A stretch of DNA of 39,532 nucleotides from Flavobacterium sp. (GCA_010365135.1 JAAFGY010000013.1:1-39532); one strand, 5' to 3'. Counted from the stretch's first letter, positions 1-9,930 are shown. Translations and numbers: made by a program. The notes: generated by a model from the letters alone, not told the origin.

Positions 1-1
1 T

Positions 2-3000
2 GATGAAACATTTTTAAATTCTAACAAAACTGGCGGTAATGGCGCGTCTGGAAGAGTGAGTTTAACCTACACGCAATTAACATTTAAAAGTCAGTTAGTA
101 AGTATGTCTCTAGGTTCACCAACTTGGTGTGCCGGTGAAACAAGGAATGTAAGTATTCAAATAAAAAATATAGGAACTGCAACTTGGAATGATGTTTCGG
201 GCCAGGATATAAATATCGGCGTAAAATGGAATACCAACGGCACCAGCTGGAATGATTATTATGTACGCGTAGATGCAGCAGGTTTGACTCCCGGAGCAAC
301 GGGAACCTATAATTTTACAATAACTGCTTCGAACGCAATAGCAGGCGTTTATGGTACACCACTCGCCGCAGGAACCAATAATCTTACTTTCGATTTGGTA
401 TATGAAGGAGTAACTTGGTTTGGAGATAACGGTGGCGGTGTGGGACCTGGAAATGTGAAGTTTGTTTCAACTCCACTCACAATAAATTCTACAATTGCCA
501 CATTCAGTTATACGGCAAGTCCATATTGCCAAAGTGCGGCAAATCCTTTACCAACTTATAGTGGTGGCGGGCTTGCAGGTACATTTACATCAACCTCGGG
601 ACTGGTATTCGTGAATTCAAGTACTGGTCAAGTGAATTTAGCATCAAGTACTCCAGGTACATATACAGTGACTAATACACGAGATGCAGCAGGTTGTTCT
701 CAACAAACTGCTACGGCATCAATTACCATAACCCCATTGCCAATAGCCACTTTTAGCTATACAGGCTCGCCATTTTGTAAAAATGAAGCTAATCCTCTTC
801 CTACCTTCAGTGGTGGTGGAGCAGGAGGCAGTTTTACATCAACTTCAGGATTGGTATTCGTAAATTCAACTACAGGGGAGATTAACTTAGCCTCCAGTGC
901 TGCAGGAACTTATACTGTTACCAATACCAGAGTAGCAGCAGCAGGTTGCGCACAAGTAATAGCAACATTTTCTGTTACAATAACAACTGTGCCAGTGGCA
1001 ACATTCAGTTATACAGGAAATCCTTATTGCCAAAGTGCAACAAATCCGTCTCCAGTGTTTAGTGGTGGAGGTGCAGCAGGTACCTTTACTTCAACACCCG
1101 GATTGATATTTGTTAGTGCCAATACTGGGGTGGTAAATCTGTCGGCGAGTACCCAAGGTACATATACCGTAACTAATACCAGAGCGACAGTAGGTGGCTG
1201 TCCTCAGATAGTTGCTACAGCATCTATAACCATTACACCCCCACCGGTAGCCACCTTTAGTTATCCTGGAACTCCATTTTGCAAAGATGAGGCCAATCCT
1301 TTACCTTCATTTAGTGGTGCTGGATTAGCAGGCACATTTACGTCAACAGCAGGGTTGGTATTTGTTAACTCAAGTACTGGAGAAGTTAACTTAGCCTCAA
1401 GTACAGCAGGTACTTATATAGTTACCAATTTCAGGGCAGCTGCAGGCGGATGTAGCTCAGTATCTTCAACAGCTTCCATAACCATTAATGCTTTACCTAC
1501 TTCAGTAACAGCAACTGCTGCTTCAGCCGCAATTTGTTGGGGAAGTAGTGTGGCAATAAACGGTTCCACTTCGATTGCTTCAAGCATACCAGCTACTTTA
1601 TTTACGGAAAATTTCAATGGCACGCCTACGTTTACTACTACAGGTTCTAACACTGGTGGTGGAACGGCTTTCAGTCAGAGAGCTAGCGGTTATCTTGCCG
1701 GTCTTACAACAATCACAAATAATATAGATGCAAGTAGATTTATGATAGCAGTTGCGACGTCTTTTGGTGCAGCAAACACTGCTTCAACATTAACTTCTTC
1801 GGTAATAAATACAAATGGATATACTTCTCTAAACTTAGGATTCAATCATTCCTATGCTAAAGTAGGTTCAAGTACTGCCATTGTTGAGGTTTCTACTGAT
1901 GGCGGAAGCAGTTGGACAACTTTGAAGTCATACACTTCATCACAAGGAGCTAATAATAATTTCATAGCAGATAACATAAATTTAAATGCTTACATAAATC
2001 AGTCTAATTTAAAGATTAGGTTTAATACTTCCTTAGGTGTATTTTTTGCTACAGCTTGGTGGGCAATTGATAATGTAGTTATAAACGGAGCCGTTTTATC
2101 AGCACCACAATATACATGGACTGCTAGTCCAGCGGCAGTCCTACCAAATACAGCAACTATTATTGTTAACCCAACCGTTAATACAACTTATACGTTGACC
2201 GCTACCGACCCTGTAACAGGTTGTTCAGCTAGTGCAGCACCAGTTTTGATTACGGCATATCCTAAACCAACTTTAAATGCAATTGCAAATGTAGTGCTAA
2301 ATACAAATGCGGACGGACTTGGCAATTGTAGTGCAGTTCATAATTGGACCCATCCTTTAGTCAATACAGCCTGTTCAACCACACTCACCGTTGCCTATAC
2401 TGCGGGTTCACCCGTGCCAGCCACAATTCCAACTGGTGGAACAGTTACTGCAGGAAATCCTGATTCTGTTGCTTTCTTTACAGGGGCTACAATTGTTACC
2501 TATACAGCAACTGATACAAATGGCAATATTGCCAACACCAGTTTTACAGTTACTGTAACTGATAATGAACTACCATCTATAACCTGTGCTGCAGATGTAA
2601 TTGTAAACAATACTGCAGGACAATGCGATGCAACGGTTATTCTATCAAGTCCTGTAACAACGGATAATTGTGGAATACTCACAGTTACAAACGATCACAG
2701 TTCATCTAATGTATTTCCAGTAGGTGTTACAAATGTGATATGGACTGCAAAAGATATTCACAACAATATTTCAACTTGTACACAAAAAGTAACTGTAAAT
2801 GATACAGAATTACCAACTATTGTATGTTCTGGTAATGTAAGCGTACCGAATGACACTGGTGAATGTGGGGCAGCCGTTACTTTAACTCCTCCCACAACAG
2901 ATGATGCTTGCGCTGGCGTCATAACAATCGCTACTAGAAGTGATGCACTGACATTGGCTGACCCTTATCCTGTAGGTCCCACTACAGTTATTTGGAAAGT

Positions 3001-6000
3001 TACGGATGCAGCAGGAAATTTTGCTACTTGTAATCAACTTGTAACCGTAACAGATACAGAACAGCCAAAAATCATTTGTCCAAATGCCATAACTACGGTT
3101 ACAGATCCCGCAGCGGCTTTTGCTACAATTACATTATCGCAACCTGTTGTTACGGATAATTGTGGAGGAACATTAACTGTTGTAAATGATCATCCAGCTG
3201 CAACTTTTCCAATTGGAACTACATTTGTCAATTGGACGGTTACAGATTCGCACGGTCTAACAAACACTTGTGTTCAAACTATTGTAGTTAATGACGAAAT
3301 AGACCCTTCCATTGCTAATAATCCACCTATTAATTTAAATAATACCGTGACTATTTGTAAAGGAGCTACGGACATCTCATACCCTGAAGCCAGTGATAAT
3401 TCAGGTCATGTAACTGTTACATCGGATTATGTAGGATTGCCAACACCTTCGGTTGATCCTGTAACTCCTTTAGCAGTTCCTGCCGTGATTTTTCCAGTAG
3501 GTCAAACAACAATTATATGGACTGCCATAGATCCTTCACTCAATGATTCATGGAGTACACAGATGATTACGGTAACGGATAATGAACCTCCAACCATAAC
3601 CTGTCCTCCGGATATAACTCAAGCTAATGATACAGGCCTTTGCTCTGCAGTAATTGCCTTGGGAACTCCTGCAACAGGGGACAATTGCGGAGTCTTAAGT
3701 GTTAGCAATGACCATGGATCTACTACTTATCCTATAGGAGAAACTATTGTAATTTGGACGGTAACGGATATACATAGCAATAGCAGTACTTGTACTCAAA
3801 AAGTTACGGTGACTGATACTGAGCTACCAACCATAACTTGCGCTTCAGACGTAAGTGTAAATAATGATACTGGATTATGTACTGCAGAGATCACTTTAAC
3901 ACCACCTGCAACTAATGACAATTGCGCCGTTGCCACTGTAACAAACGATCATATTTCTCCAATTTTCGCCCAGGGAGATACAATTGTAAAATGGACAGTA
4001 ACAGATATTCATGGAAATATAAATACTTGTACTCAAAAAGTAACCGTATTAGATAATGAACTTCCGGTTATAACAGCTCCAGCAGATATTTTGCAAACCG
4101 CAGATGCTAGCCAATGTGGAGCAGCAATAACAATAGTATCAGCAACCACCACTGATAATTGCGGTGTTGGTGCAGCCATAGGAACAAGAAGCGATGCATT
4201 GGCATTAACTGCTCCATACCCTGTTGGAACTACTACTATATCTTGGAATGCAACTGATGTAAATGGAAATAATGCGCTTGCAAAAACTCAAACGGTTAAG
4301 ATAACCGATAACGAGAAACCAGTAATTTCAGGAATGCCATCAGATTTTGCAGTAAACAATGATGCAGGAAACTGTAGTAAAGTAGTAACTTGGACAGCGC
4401 CCACTGCGACAGACAACTGTGACATACTTACTTTAACAAGTGACTATGTTTCAGGAGCAGTGTTCCCAGTAGGAACAACGATAGTTACTTATACGGCCAC
4501 TGATATTCACAACAATTTTCAAATTGCCACTTTCAAAGTAATAGTAACAGACAACGAAAAACCAGCAATTTCTGGAATGCCGTCCAATTTGCTCACAGTT
4601 AATGATCCGGGAAATTGTAGTGCCGTGGTCAACTGGATTCAACCCCAACCAGCAGATAATTGTGCGATAGCTACTCTTGTAAGCAATCATGCATCGGGTG
4701 ACGCATTCGCTGTGGGCACAACAACAGTAACCTATACAGCCACTGATATTCATGATAACTTTTTAACCGCTTCTTTCGATGTGGTTGTAACTGATAGTGA
4801 ACTTCCAGTAATTACGAATATCCCTGCAAACATCGCCTTAAATAATGATGCTGGTATTTGTGGAGCAATTGCTAACTGGTCCGAACCTAATGCCGCTGAC
4901 AATTGTAACATAGCTTCTTTTACCAGCAATCATATTTCAGGAGAAGTTTTTCCAATAGGAACAACAACTGTAACCTATACAGCTACTGATATACACGGAA
5001 GTATGCTAACTGCTTCTTTCGATGTGATTGTAACAGATAACACGAAACCAGTTATTGCCACTAATGGCGATATAAATGTAGATACTAATACAGGTGTTTG
5101 CGGAGCAACAGTTCTTGTTTCGGCTTCTGCAACAGATAATTGCGGGGTTAATGGAGTGCCAATAGGCGTTCGAAGCGATAATCAAGCATTAAATGGTTTG
5201 TATCCAGTTGGAACTACTACAATAGCTTGGAATGTTAGCGACATCAACGGAAATCCAGCAGATCAAGTAATCCAAACGATATTCGTTAAGGATAATGAAA
5301 AACCAGTTGCAATTGCTAAAGATATAACCATTCAGTTGGATGCATCAGGAGTAGCTTCAATTGTAGCGAGCGATGTTGACAATGGATCGAATGATGCTTG
5401 TGGAATTAAATCACTTGCTGTATTACCAAATACATTTACTTGTGCAAATGTTGGTCCTCCAGAGGAAGTTACTTTAACAGTAACCGATAACAATGATAAT
5501 GTTTCAACGATAACCTCTCTAGTGACAGTCGAAGACAACGTAAACCCTGTAGTAATCGCCAAGAACATAACTGTTCATTTGGACAATTCAGGCCAAGCGT
5601 ATATTATAGCTGACGATGTGAACAATGGCTCGACTGATGCGTGCGGAATTATGAATAGCACTGTGTCTCCAAATACATTCACTTGTGCTAATGTTGGAGC
5701 ACCTGTAAGCGTTGTTTTAAAAGTGACCGATAACAGTGGAAATTTTGCAACTGCAACTGCAATAGTAACAGTGCAAGACCCGGTTGCACCAATTGCCATT
5801 GCACAAGATGTAACTGTTCAACTGGATAATACAGGAAACGGATCAACCACTGCGGCTACAGTGAACTATAATTCAAGCGATGCTTGTGGAATCCAAACAT
5901 TGGTACTGTCAAAAACCGCTTTTACTTGTGCCGATATTGCAACAAATCCAAACGAAGTTACTTTAACTGTAACGGACAACAACAATAACGTATCCACTGC

Positions 6001-7438
6001 AACTGCAATAGTAACAGTAAAAGACGAAATTGCACCAGTAGCTGTTGCTCAAAACGTGATTATCCAGTTGAATGCTTCTGGAAACGGAACAACAACTGCT
6101 GCATTGGTTAATAACGGTTCCTCTGATGCTTGTGGTATCGAAACATTGACTCTTTCTAAAACCGCCTTTACTTGTGCTAATCTAGGACCAAACCCAGTGT
6201 TGCTGACCGTTACCGACAATAATGGAAACATATCCACTACAAATGCGGTAGTAACCGTAATAGATAGCACAAACCCAGTAATTATTTGTACAACAGACAA
6301 AACGGTTAACGCTAACAATGTCGGTTGCACATACAAACAATTGGGTAGCGGATGGGATGGCACTGCGACTGATAATTGTAATATTTCAATAAAATATACC
6401 TTAAGTGGAGCTACAACTTCGTCAGCAGATGCTTATACAACACTTGGTAACGTGGTATTTAATCTTGGTGTAACAACAGTAACCGCCTATGCCTATGATA
6501 CCAGTAATAACATGTCTAATACTTGTACGTTCAAAGTAACGGTCTCAAACAATATGTTGAAGGCAACTATTGCCACAAATAACCCAGCTTTATACTATGG
6601 ATATACAGGTGACCAAAAGGCAACCATTACAGCAACTCCATCAGGAGGAACTGCTCCTTACACTATTAAAATCACGATGATGAATGGAGCAGGAACTTAT
6701 GTAGCAACTCCTTTCCGCGTAAATGGACAATTGATTTGCGGTTTTATGGGAGGAAATGAGATTTGGACTCCTGGAGCAAATACAAACACGGCTCTTTCAA
6801 CGGGTATAACTTGCGCAACAGCAACAGTTTCCGCGTCATCCACTTCAAACCCAATTTCAGGAAGTTATTCTGTAGATGTGACACTTATGGCCGATGCAAG
6901 GTTTATCGCTACTGTAACTGATGCAAATGGATGTTCTTATACCATTCCATATGAGATGGCTGCCAAAGTTGATGCGGAAGACGCACGTTGCTTCGCTGGA
7001 AACAGTGGTAATGCTAAAGTTACGATCTGCCACAAAACGGGCAGTGCTAAGAATCCTTGTGTAACAATTTGCGTAGACGAGTCTGCAGTACAAGAACATC
7101 TTGCCCACGGTGATTTCATCGGAAAATGTACTACTTCTTGCCAAGGACTAGTGTCAAATGCAAAAGAAGTTGAAACTGAAGAAGCGATCAATCCTTTCAA
7201 AGTGATTGTCTATCCTAATCCATCTCACACCCAGTTTACTCTAAAAGTGGATAGCAATAGCAATGAAAAGGTGGAAGTTATCATTTATGATATGATGGCC
7301 AGAATGATAAAACGCATCGAAAAATCAGACACTCAAACCATTCCAATCCTGTTTGGAGAAGAATTACCAGCAGGAGAATATCTTACCATTGTGAAACAAG
7401 GCAAGAATATGAAATCGGTTAACGTGGTTAAAAAATAA
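2..7438 (+). CDS. Giant modular secreted protein with HYR/Ig repeats and T9SS sorting domain (5' end outside window)
   Basis: The frame is open to the left edge, so the gene starts outside the window; the GTG at 56 is probably an internal Val codon. The first visible residues (TGGNGASGRVSLTY) look like the end of a Gly-rich beta region. Next comes a Trp-containing Ig-like domain (about 100-480, resembling NBR1-type Ig folds, tentative), four tandem repeats of about 84 residues (497-1495), a jelly-roll-like region (about 1590-2100), about 16 HYR-like modules each beginning D-x-x-x-P (about 2561-6540), a Cys/His module (7019-7129) and a C-terminal type IX sorting domain (VYPNPS at about 7208, ending in SVNVVKK). 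Such proteins cross the outer membrane through T9SS and are attached or released; adhesion is an inference. No enzymatic domain is visible. A strong terminator follows. Confidence 0.93.
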   Translation, partial: DETFLNSNKTGGNGASGRVSLTYTQLTFKSQLVSMSLGSPTWCAGETRNVSIQIKNIGTATWNDVSGQDINIGVKWNTNGTSWNDYYVRVDAAGLTPGATGTYNFTITASNAIAGVYGTPLAAGTNNLTFDLVYEGVTWFGDNGGGVGPGNVKFVSTPLTINSTIATFSYTASPYCQSAANPLPTYSGGGLAGTFTSTSGLVFVNSSTGQVNLASSTPGTYTVTNTRDAAGCSQQTATASITITPLPIATFSYTGSPFCKNEANPLPTFSGGGAGGSFTSTSGLVFVNSTTGEINLASSAAGTYTVTNTRVAAAGCAQVIATFSVTITTVPVATFSYTGNPYCQSATNPSPVFSGGGAAGTFTSTPGLIFVSANTGVVNLSASTQGTYTVTNTRATVGGCPQIVATASITITPPPVATFSYPGTPFCKDEANPLPSFSGAGLAGTFTSTAGLVFVNSSTGEVNLASSTAGTYIVTNFRAAAGGCSSVSSTASITINALPTSVTATAASAAICWGSSVAINGSTSIASSIPATLFTENFNGTPTFTTTGSNTGGGTAFSQRASGYLAGLTTITNNIDASRFMIAVATSFGAANTASTLTSSVINTNGYTSLNLGFNHSYAKVGSSTAIVEVSTDGGSSWTTLKSYTSSQGANNNFIADNINLNAYINQSNLKIRFNTSLGVFFATAWWAIDNVVINGAVLSAPQYTWTASPAAVLPNTATIIVNPTVNTTYTLTATDPVTGCSASAAPVLITAYPKPTLNAIANVVLNTNADGLGNCSAVHNWTHPLVNTACSTTLTVAYTAGSPVPATIPTGGTVTAGNPDSVAFFTGATIVTYTATDTNGNIANTSFTVTVTDNELPSITCAADVIVNNTAGQCDATVILSSPVTTDNCGILTVTNDHSSSNVFPVGVTNVIWTAKDIHNNISTCTQKVTVNDTELPTIVCSGNVSVPNDTGECGAAVTLTPPTTDDACAGVITIATRSDALTLADPYPVGPTTVIWKVTDAAGNFATCNQLVTVTDTEQPKIICPNAITTVTDPAAAFATITLSQPVVTDNCGGTLTVVNDHPAATFPIGTTFVNWTVTDSHGLTNTCVQTIVVNDEIDPSIANNPPINLNNTVTICKGATDISYPEASDNSGHVTVTSDYVGLPTPSVDPVTPLAVPAVIFPVGQTTIIWTAIDPSLNDSWSTQMITVTDNEPPTITCPPDITQANDTGLCSAVIALGTPATGDNCGVLSVSNDHGSTTYPIGETIVIWTVTDIHSNSSTCTQKVTVTDTELPTITCASDVSVNNDTGLCTAEITLTPPATNDNCAVATVTNDHISPIFAQGDTIVKWTVTDIHGNINTCTQKVTVLDNELPVITAPADILQTADASQCGAAITIVSATTTDNCGVGAAIGTRSDALALTAPYPVGTTTISWNATDVNGNNALAKTQTVKITDNEKPVISGMPSDFAVNNDAGNCSKVVTWTAPTATDNCDILTLTSDYVSGAVFPVGTTIVTYTATDIHNNFQIATFKVIVTDNEKPAISGMPSNLLTVNDPGNCSAVVNWIQPQPADNCAIATLVSNHASGDAFAVGTTTVTYTATDIHDNFLTASFDVVVTDSELPVITNIPANIALNNDAGICGAIANWSEPNAADNCNIASFTSNHISGEVFPIGTTTVTYTATDIHGSMLTASFDVIVTDNTKPVIATNGDINVDTNTGVCGATVLVSASATDNCGVNGVPIGVRSDNQALNGLYPVGTTTIAWNVSDINGNPADQVIQTIFVKDNEKPVAIAKDITIQLDASGVASIVASDVDNGSNDACGIKSLAVLPNTFTCANVGPPEEVTLTVTDNNDNVSTITSLVTVEDNVNPVVIAKNITVHLDNSGQAYIIADDVNNGSTDACGIMNSTVSPNTFTCANVGAPVSVVLKVTDNSGNFATATAIVTVQDPVAPIAIAQDVTVQLDNTGNGSTTAATVNYNSSDACGIQTLVLSKTAFTCADIATNPNEVTLTVTDNNNNVSTATAIVTVKDEIAPVAVAQNVIIQLNASGNGTTTAALVNNGSSDACGIETLTLSKTAFTCANLGPNPVLLTVTDNNGNISTTNAVVTVIDSTNPVIICTTDKTVNANNVGCTYKQLGSGWDGTATDNCNISIKYTLSGATTSSADAYTTLGNVVFNLGVTTVTAYAYDTSNNMSNTCTFKVTVSNNMLKATIATNNPALYYGYTGDQKATITATPSGGTAPYTIKITMMNGAGTYVATPFRVNGQLICGFMGGNEIWTPGANTNTALSTGITCATATVSASSTSNPISGSYSVDVTLMADARFIATVTDANGCSYTIPYEMAAKVDAEDARCFAGNSGNAKVTICHKTGSAKNPCVTICVDESAVQEHLAHGDFIGKCTTSCQGLVSNAKEVETEEAINPFKVIVYPNPSHTQFTLKVDSNSNEKVEVIIYDMMARMIKRIEKSDTQTIPILFGEELPAGEYLTIVKQGKNMKSVNVVKK
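497..1495 (+). repeat. Four tandem ~84-codon Ig-like repeats inside the giant protein gene
   Basis: Units start at 497, 746, 998 and 1250 with A-T-F-S-Y, a Cys and A/T-N-P soon after, then S-G-G-G (S-G-A-G in the last) and G-T/S-F-T-S-T, and end with T-Y-T/I-V-T-N and a second Cys. The spacing is 249, 252 and 252 bases, always in frame. Two conserved Cys per unit suggest one disulfide per domain (inference). Confidence 0.9.
5291..6262 (+). repeat. Four tandem ~81-codon modules of a distinct HYR-like subtype
   Basis: Units begin at 5291, 5534, 5777 and 6023 (spacing 243, 243, 246, then 240 to the next module). Each has D-x-x-x-P, I/V-A-x, Q/H-L-(D/N), a conserved D-A-C-G-I and F-T-C-A. They differ from the upstream HYR modules, which carry D-N-C and W-T-V-T-D-like motifs, so this looks like a separate later amplification within one gene. 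Confidence 0.85.
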
Positions 7439-7465
7439 ACTTTCTTTAAAATTAGCATAAAAATT

Positions 7466-7500
7466 AAAGCCATCTCAGATTATTCTGGGATGGCTTTTGT
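7466..7500 (+). terminator. Rho-independent terminator of the giant protein gene
   Basis: A 14-pair stem (AAAGCCATCTCAGA with TCTGGGATGGCTTT, one wobble) closes a TTAT loop and runs into T-rich sequence. It lies 28 bases after the stop. Confidence 0.9.
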
Positions 7501-7618
7501 TTTTAGTCCTTCAAATGTTTCTCATATACTTTGTCCAATATTTTTGTCTGTTTTTAATTCCCGCTGATTTTCGGCATCCAATACATAGAAAATGGCTAAA
7601 CATTTTTTCTACAATTTA

Positions 7619-8605
7619 TTACCACAATTGATGCACTTCCGGCTTGATATATTTTTTGTAAATTGCATTCATTGCAACGATTTTCTCTGGAGTCAGTTCC
7701 GGTAAATCATAAACCGATAAATTTGACTCGACGTGACTGGCTTTTGATGCTCCCGGAATAATACAACTGATTTCGTTGAAACTCAAAATCCATTGCAAGG
7801 CAATTGGTGCCAAATTTGTGGCTTCAGGAAACAACGATTTTAATTCTTCGACGGCTTTCAAACCCAATTCATAATCTATGCCCGCGAACGTTTCTCCCTT
7901 GTCGAAAGCAGCTCCATTTCGGTTGAAATTCCTGTGGTCTTGTGCTCCAAATGTAGTTTCAGAAGAGAATTTTCCAGTCAGAAGCCCGCTGGCCAAAGGA
8001 ACTCTCGCAATAATGCCAATGTCTTTTTTCCGTGCTTCCTTGAAAAATAATTCCGATGGTCGCTGACGAAAAAGGTTAAAAATAATTTGAACCGTTGTCA
8101 CGTTTGGATATTCAATGGCTTTGAGTGCTTCTTCGACTTTTTCGACGCTGACGCCCAAGTTTTGAATTTTTCCTTGTTCTTTCAAGCGGTCAAACAATTC
8201 GAAGATTTCGGGACGATAATAGACTTCAGTTGGCGGACAATGCAATTGAATCAAATCCAAAGTTTCGAGTCCTGTTCTTTTGAGACTATCTTCTACGAAT
8301 TTTTGTAAAACCTTCGGTTGATAACCGTCATTCACGTGCGGATTAATGTGTCGCCCACATTTTGTGGCAACATAAATACGCTCCGAGCGAGAACGAACCA
8401 CTCTTCCTACGGCAGTTTCACTCAAACCATTTTCATACACATCGGCTGTATCAATAAAATTCACGCCATTGTCAATAGCAGTGTTAATCAATTCGTCTGC
8501 GGTTTTATCATTGAAGGGCGAACCCCATTTTCCGCCTACTTGCCAAGTTCCCAATGCTATTTCTGAAATGTTGAAATTGGTTTTGCCTAATTTTCTATAG
8601 TTCAT
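7619..8605 (-). CDS. Aldo/keto reductase
   Basis: A 328-residue NAD(P)H-dependent oxidoreductase of the aldo/keto reductase family (TIM barrel, cytoplasmic). The catalytic tetrad is visible: Asp52 (FIDTAD), Tyr57, Lys82 (ATKCG) and His122 (QLHCPP). The C-terminal cofactor-binding part (IIPGASKASHVESN) matches the usual AKR signature with Gly-Ala-Ser-Lys. Length is normal for the family. It lies 30 bases downstream of the SGNH hydrolase gene on the same strand and probably shares its transcript. The substrate cannot be told from sequence; the family reduces sugar aldehydes, ketones and other carbonyls. Confidence 0.95.
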   Translation of the reverse strand: MNYRKLGKTNFNISEIALGTWQVGGKWGSPFNDKTADELINTAIDNGVNFIDTADVYENGLSETAVGRVVRSRSERIYVATKCGRHINPHVNDGYQPKVLQKFVEDSLKRTGLETLDLIQLHCPPTEVYYRPEIFELFDRLKEQGKIQNLGVSVEKVEEALKAIEYPNVTTVQIIFNLFRQRPSELFFKEARKKDIGIIARVPLASGLLTGKFSSETTFGAQDHRNFNRNGAAFDKGETFAGIDYELGLKAVEELKSLFPEATNLAPIALQWILSFNEISCIIPGASKASHVESNLSVYDLPELTPEKIVAMNAIYKKYIKPEVHQLW

Positions 8606-8635
8606 TTTGTTTATTTTGATTTTTATTGCGAAAGT

Positions 8636-9322
8636 TTATTTTTTTGATAACACTTCTTCAATTGCTTTTCCTGCTAAAGGATTCATCACTTCATAACCTG
8701 CTTTATTGGGATGAACTCCATCTTCTGAGTAGATAGATTTCAATCCTTTTTGGTCATTTACCATTGCGGTATAATAATCCAAATACAGAATTCCATTGGC
8801 ATCAGCGTAGGTTTTTATCATTTTATTGAGCATAATAACCTTATCGGCTGGCTCCAATCCCTTTCTCCAAGGAAAATCAGAAGCAGGCAAAACCGAACAT
8901 AAAATCACTTTGATTTGGTTTGCTTTCGCCAATTCCACCATCGAGAAAATATTATTAGTTATCATTTCTAATGTTGAAGGACCTGTGTTTCCTGCAATGT
9001 CATTGATTCCCGCCATTATTAAGACTAAAGTTGGTTTCAAAGCAATCACATCAGGCCTAAAACGAATAAGCATTTGTGGGGTAGTTTGTCCACTAATTCC
9101 TCTATTTACATACGGTTTTCCAGCAAAATAATCAGTTAATGACCAACCTTCAGTGATGGAATCTCCCATAAATACAATCCTTTTTTGTCCAGGTTTCACT
9201 GGTTGGAGCGTGGCGTTTTCGTTTTGGTATTTATTTAAATTGGCCCAATCTTGTGCTTGTATTTGTTCTGCCATAAGTAGTGATAAAATTAGGATGTAGT
9301 AAATTGATTTTAGGTTTTTCAT
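8636..9322 (-). CDS. Secreted SGNH/GDSL-family hydrolase
   Basis: A 228-residue esterase-like protein. I chose the ATG at 9322 because it begins a clean signal peptide (MKNLKSIYYILILSLL, likely cut after IQA); an upstream in-frame ATG at 9355 would put charged residues before it. Block I is GDSITEG (Ser55 nucleophile, FMGDS), block III is AGINDI (Asn), and the Asp-His pair is in DGVHPNKAGY near the C-terminus. This pattern is that of the SGNH acylhydrolases close to platelet-activating-factor acetylhydrolase and carbohydrate esterases. It probably acts in the periplasm, removing acyl groups from glycans or lipids (inference). It precedes the aldo/keto reductase in a likely two-gene operon. 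Confidence 0.92.
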   Translation of the reverse strand: MKNLKSIYYILILSLLMAEQIQAQDWANLNKYQNENATLQPVKPGQKRIVFMGDSITEGWSLTDYFAGKPYVNRGISGQTTPQMLIRFRPDVIALKPTLVLIMAGINDIAGNTGPSTLEMITNNIFSMVELAKANQIKVILCSVLPASDFPWRKGLEPADKVIMLNKMIKTYADANGILYLDYYTAMVNDQKGLKSIYSEDGVHPNKAGYEVMNPLAGKAIEEVLSKK

Positions 9323-9368
9323 CTGAATTTTTATTTTTTGCTTAAGAATAAGCAATTTGATTTGTGAC

Positions 9369-9376
9369 CAAAAATA
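9369..9376 (-). promoter_or_regulatory. Bacteroidota -7 element for the SGNH hydrolase operon
   Basis: CAAAAATA on the plus strand reads TATTTTTG on the minus strand, an exact TAnnTTTG match 46 bases upstream of the chosen ATG. No TTG at the usual -33 spacing is seen. Confidence 0.45.
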
Positions 9377-9489
9377 ATGATTTCATGAGGTATAACCTAT
9401 AAATTCAACCGTTTTTAGTGGCTTGCTAAACTGGGCTTAAAGTTTAGTTAAAAAGCTAAATAGAAATGGAATATTAGTCTTAAAAACCT

Positions 9490-9497
9490 TAAATTTG
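9490..9497 (+). promoter_or_regulatory. Bacteroidota -7 element for the OsmC gene
   Basis: TAAATTTG matches TAnnTTTG and ends 22 bases before the ATG at 9520. A -33 TTG is not evident at standard spacing. Confidence 0.45.
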
Positions 9498-9519
9498 AGT
9501 CAATAAAAATATTAAAATT

Positions 9520-9930
9520 ATGAAAAGACATGCAACCGCAGTTTGGAACGGCTCGCTAAAAGAAGGAGCTGGTCATTTGAGCACACAAAGTGGAATTTTA
9601 CAAAAAACGCAATATTCCTTTAAATCTCGTTTTGAGGAAGGAATTGGTACAAATCCAGAAGAACTTGTTGCTGCGGCGCATTCTGGATGTTTTACAATGC
9701 AACTTTCGGCCTACATTACCGAAGGTGGTTTTGAGATTGAAAGCATTGAAACCAAATGTGATATTGATTTAATAGAAGGAAAAATTGTAAGTTCTCATCT
9801 TACTGTAAATGCCAAGATTAAAGAAATTTCTAATGAAACTTTCCAAGAATTGGTGACAAAGGCTGAGACTAATTGTCCAATATCTAAATTATTTGACACC
9901 GAAATATCTACAGAAGCCAGTTTGGTTTAA
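9520..9930 (+). CDS. OsmC family peroxiredoxin
   Basis: A 136-residue protein of the OsmC/Ohr superfamily, which reduces organic hydroperoxides with two active-site cysteines. Both are present: Cys57 in AAHSGCFTM and Cys119 in ETNCPISK, and the [14 protein letters not shown] stretch is diagnostic of the OsmC branch. Length is normal. The usual redox partner is lipoylated protein or a thiol, which is known for relatives but not visible here. It is transcribed divergently from the SGNH hydrolase, has its own -7 element and ends at a strong bidirectional terminator, so it is probably monocistronic. Confidence 0.95.
   Translation: MKRHATAVWNGSLKEGAGHLSTQSGILQKTQYSFKSRFEEGIGTNPEELVAAAHSGCFTMQLSAYITEGGFEIESIETKCDIDLIEGKIVSSHLTVNAKIKEISNETFQELVTKAETNCPISKLFDTEISTEASLV

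Noticed and set aside
497..6262. Repetitive DNA resembling a CRISPR or minisatellite array
   Set aside because: The units are coding, 240-252 bases long and diverged; there are no short identical repeats with unique spacers.
84..7200. Several minus-strand open frames within the giant protein gene
   Set aside because: They are shadows of a repetitive Thr/Val-rich coding sequence; none has a signal, a family motif or a promoter.
7501..7618. Short open fragments on the minus strand of the gap before the aldo/keto reductase stop
   Set aside because: Frames are broken by stops after about 25 residues and match nothing I know; too weak for a pseudogene.
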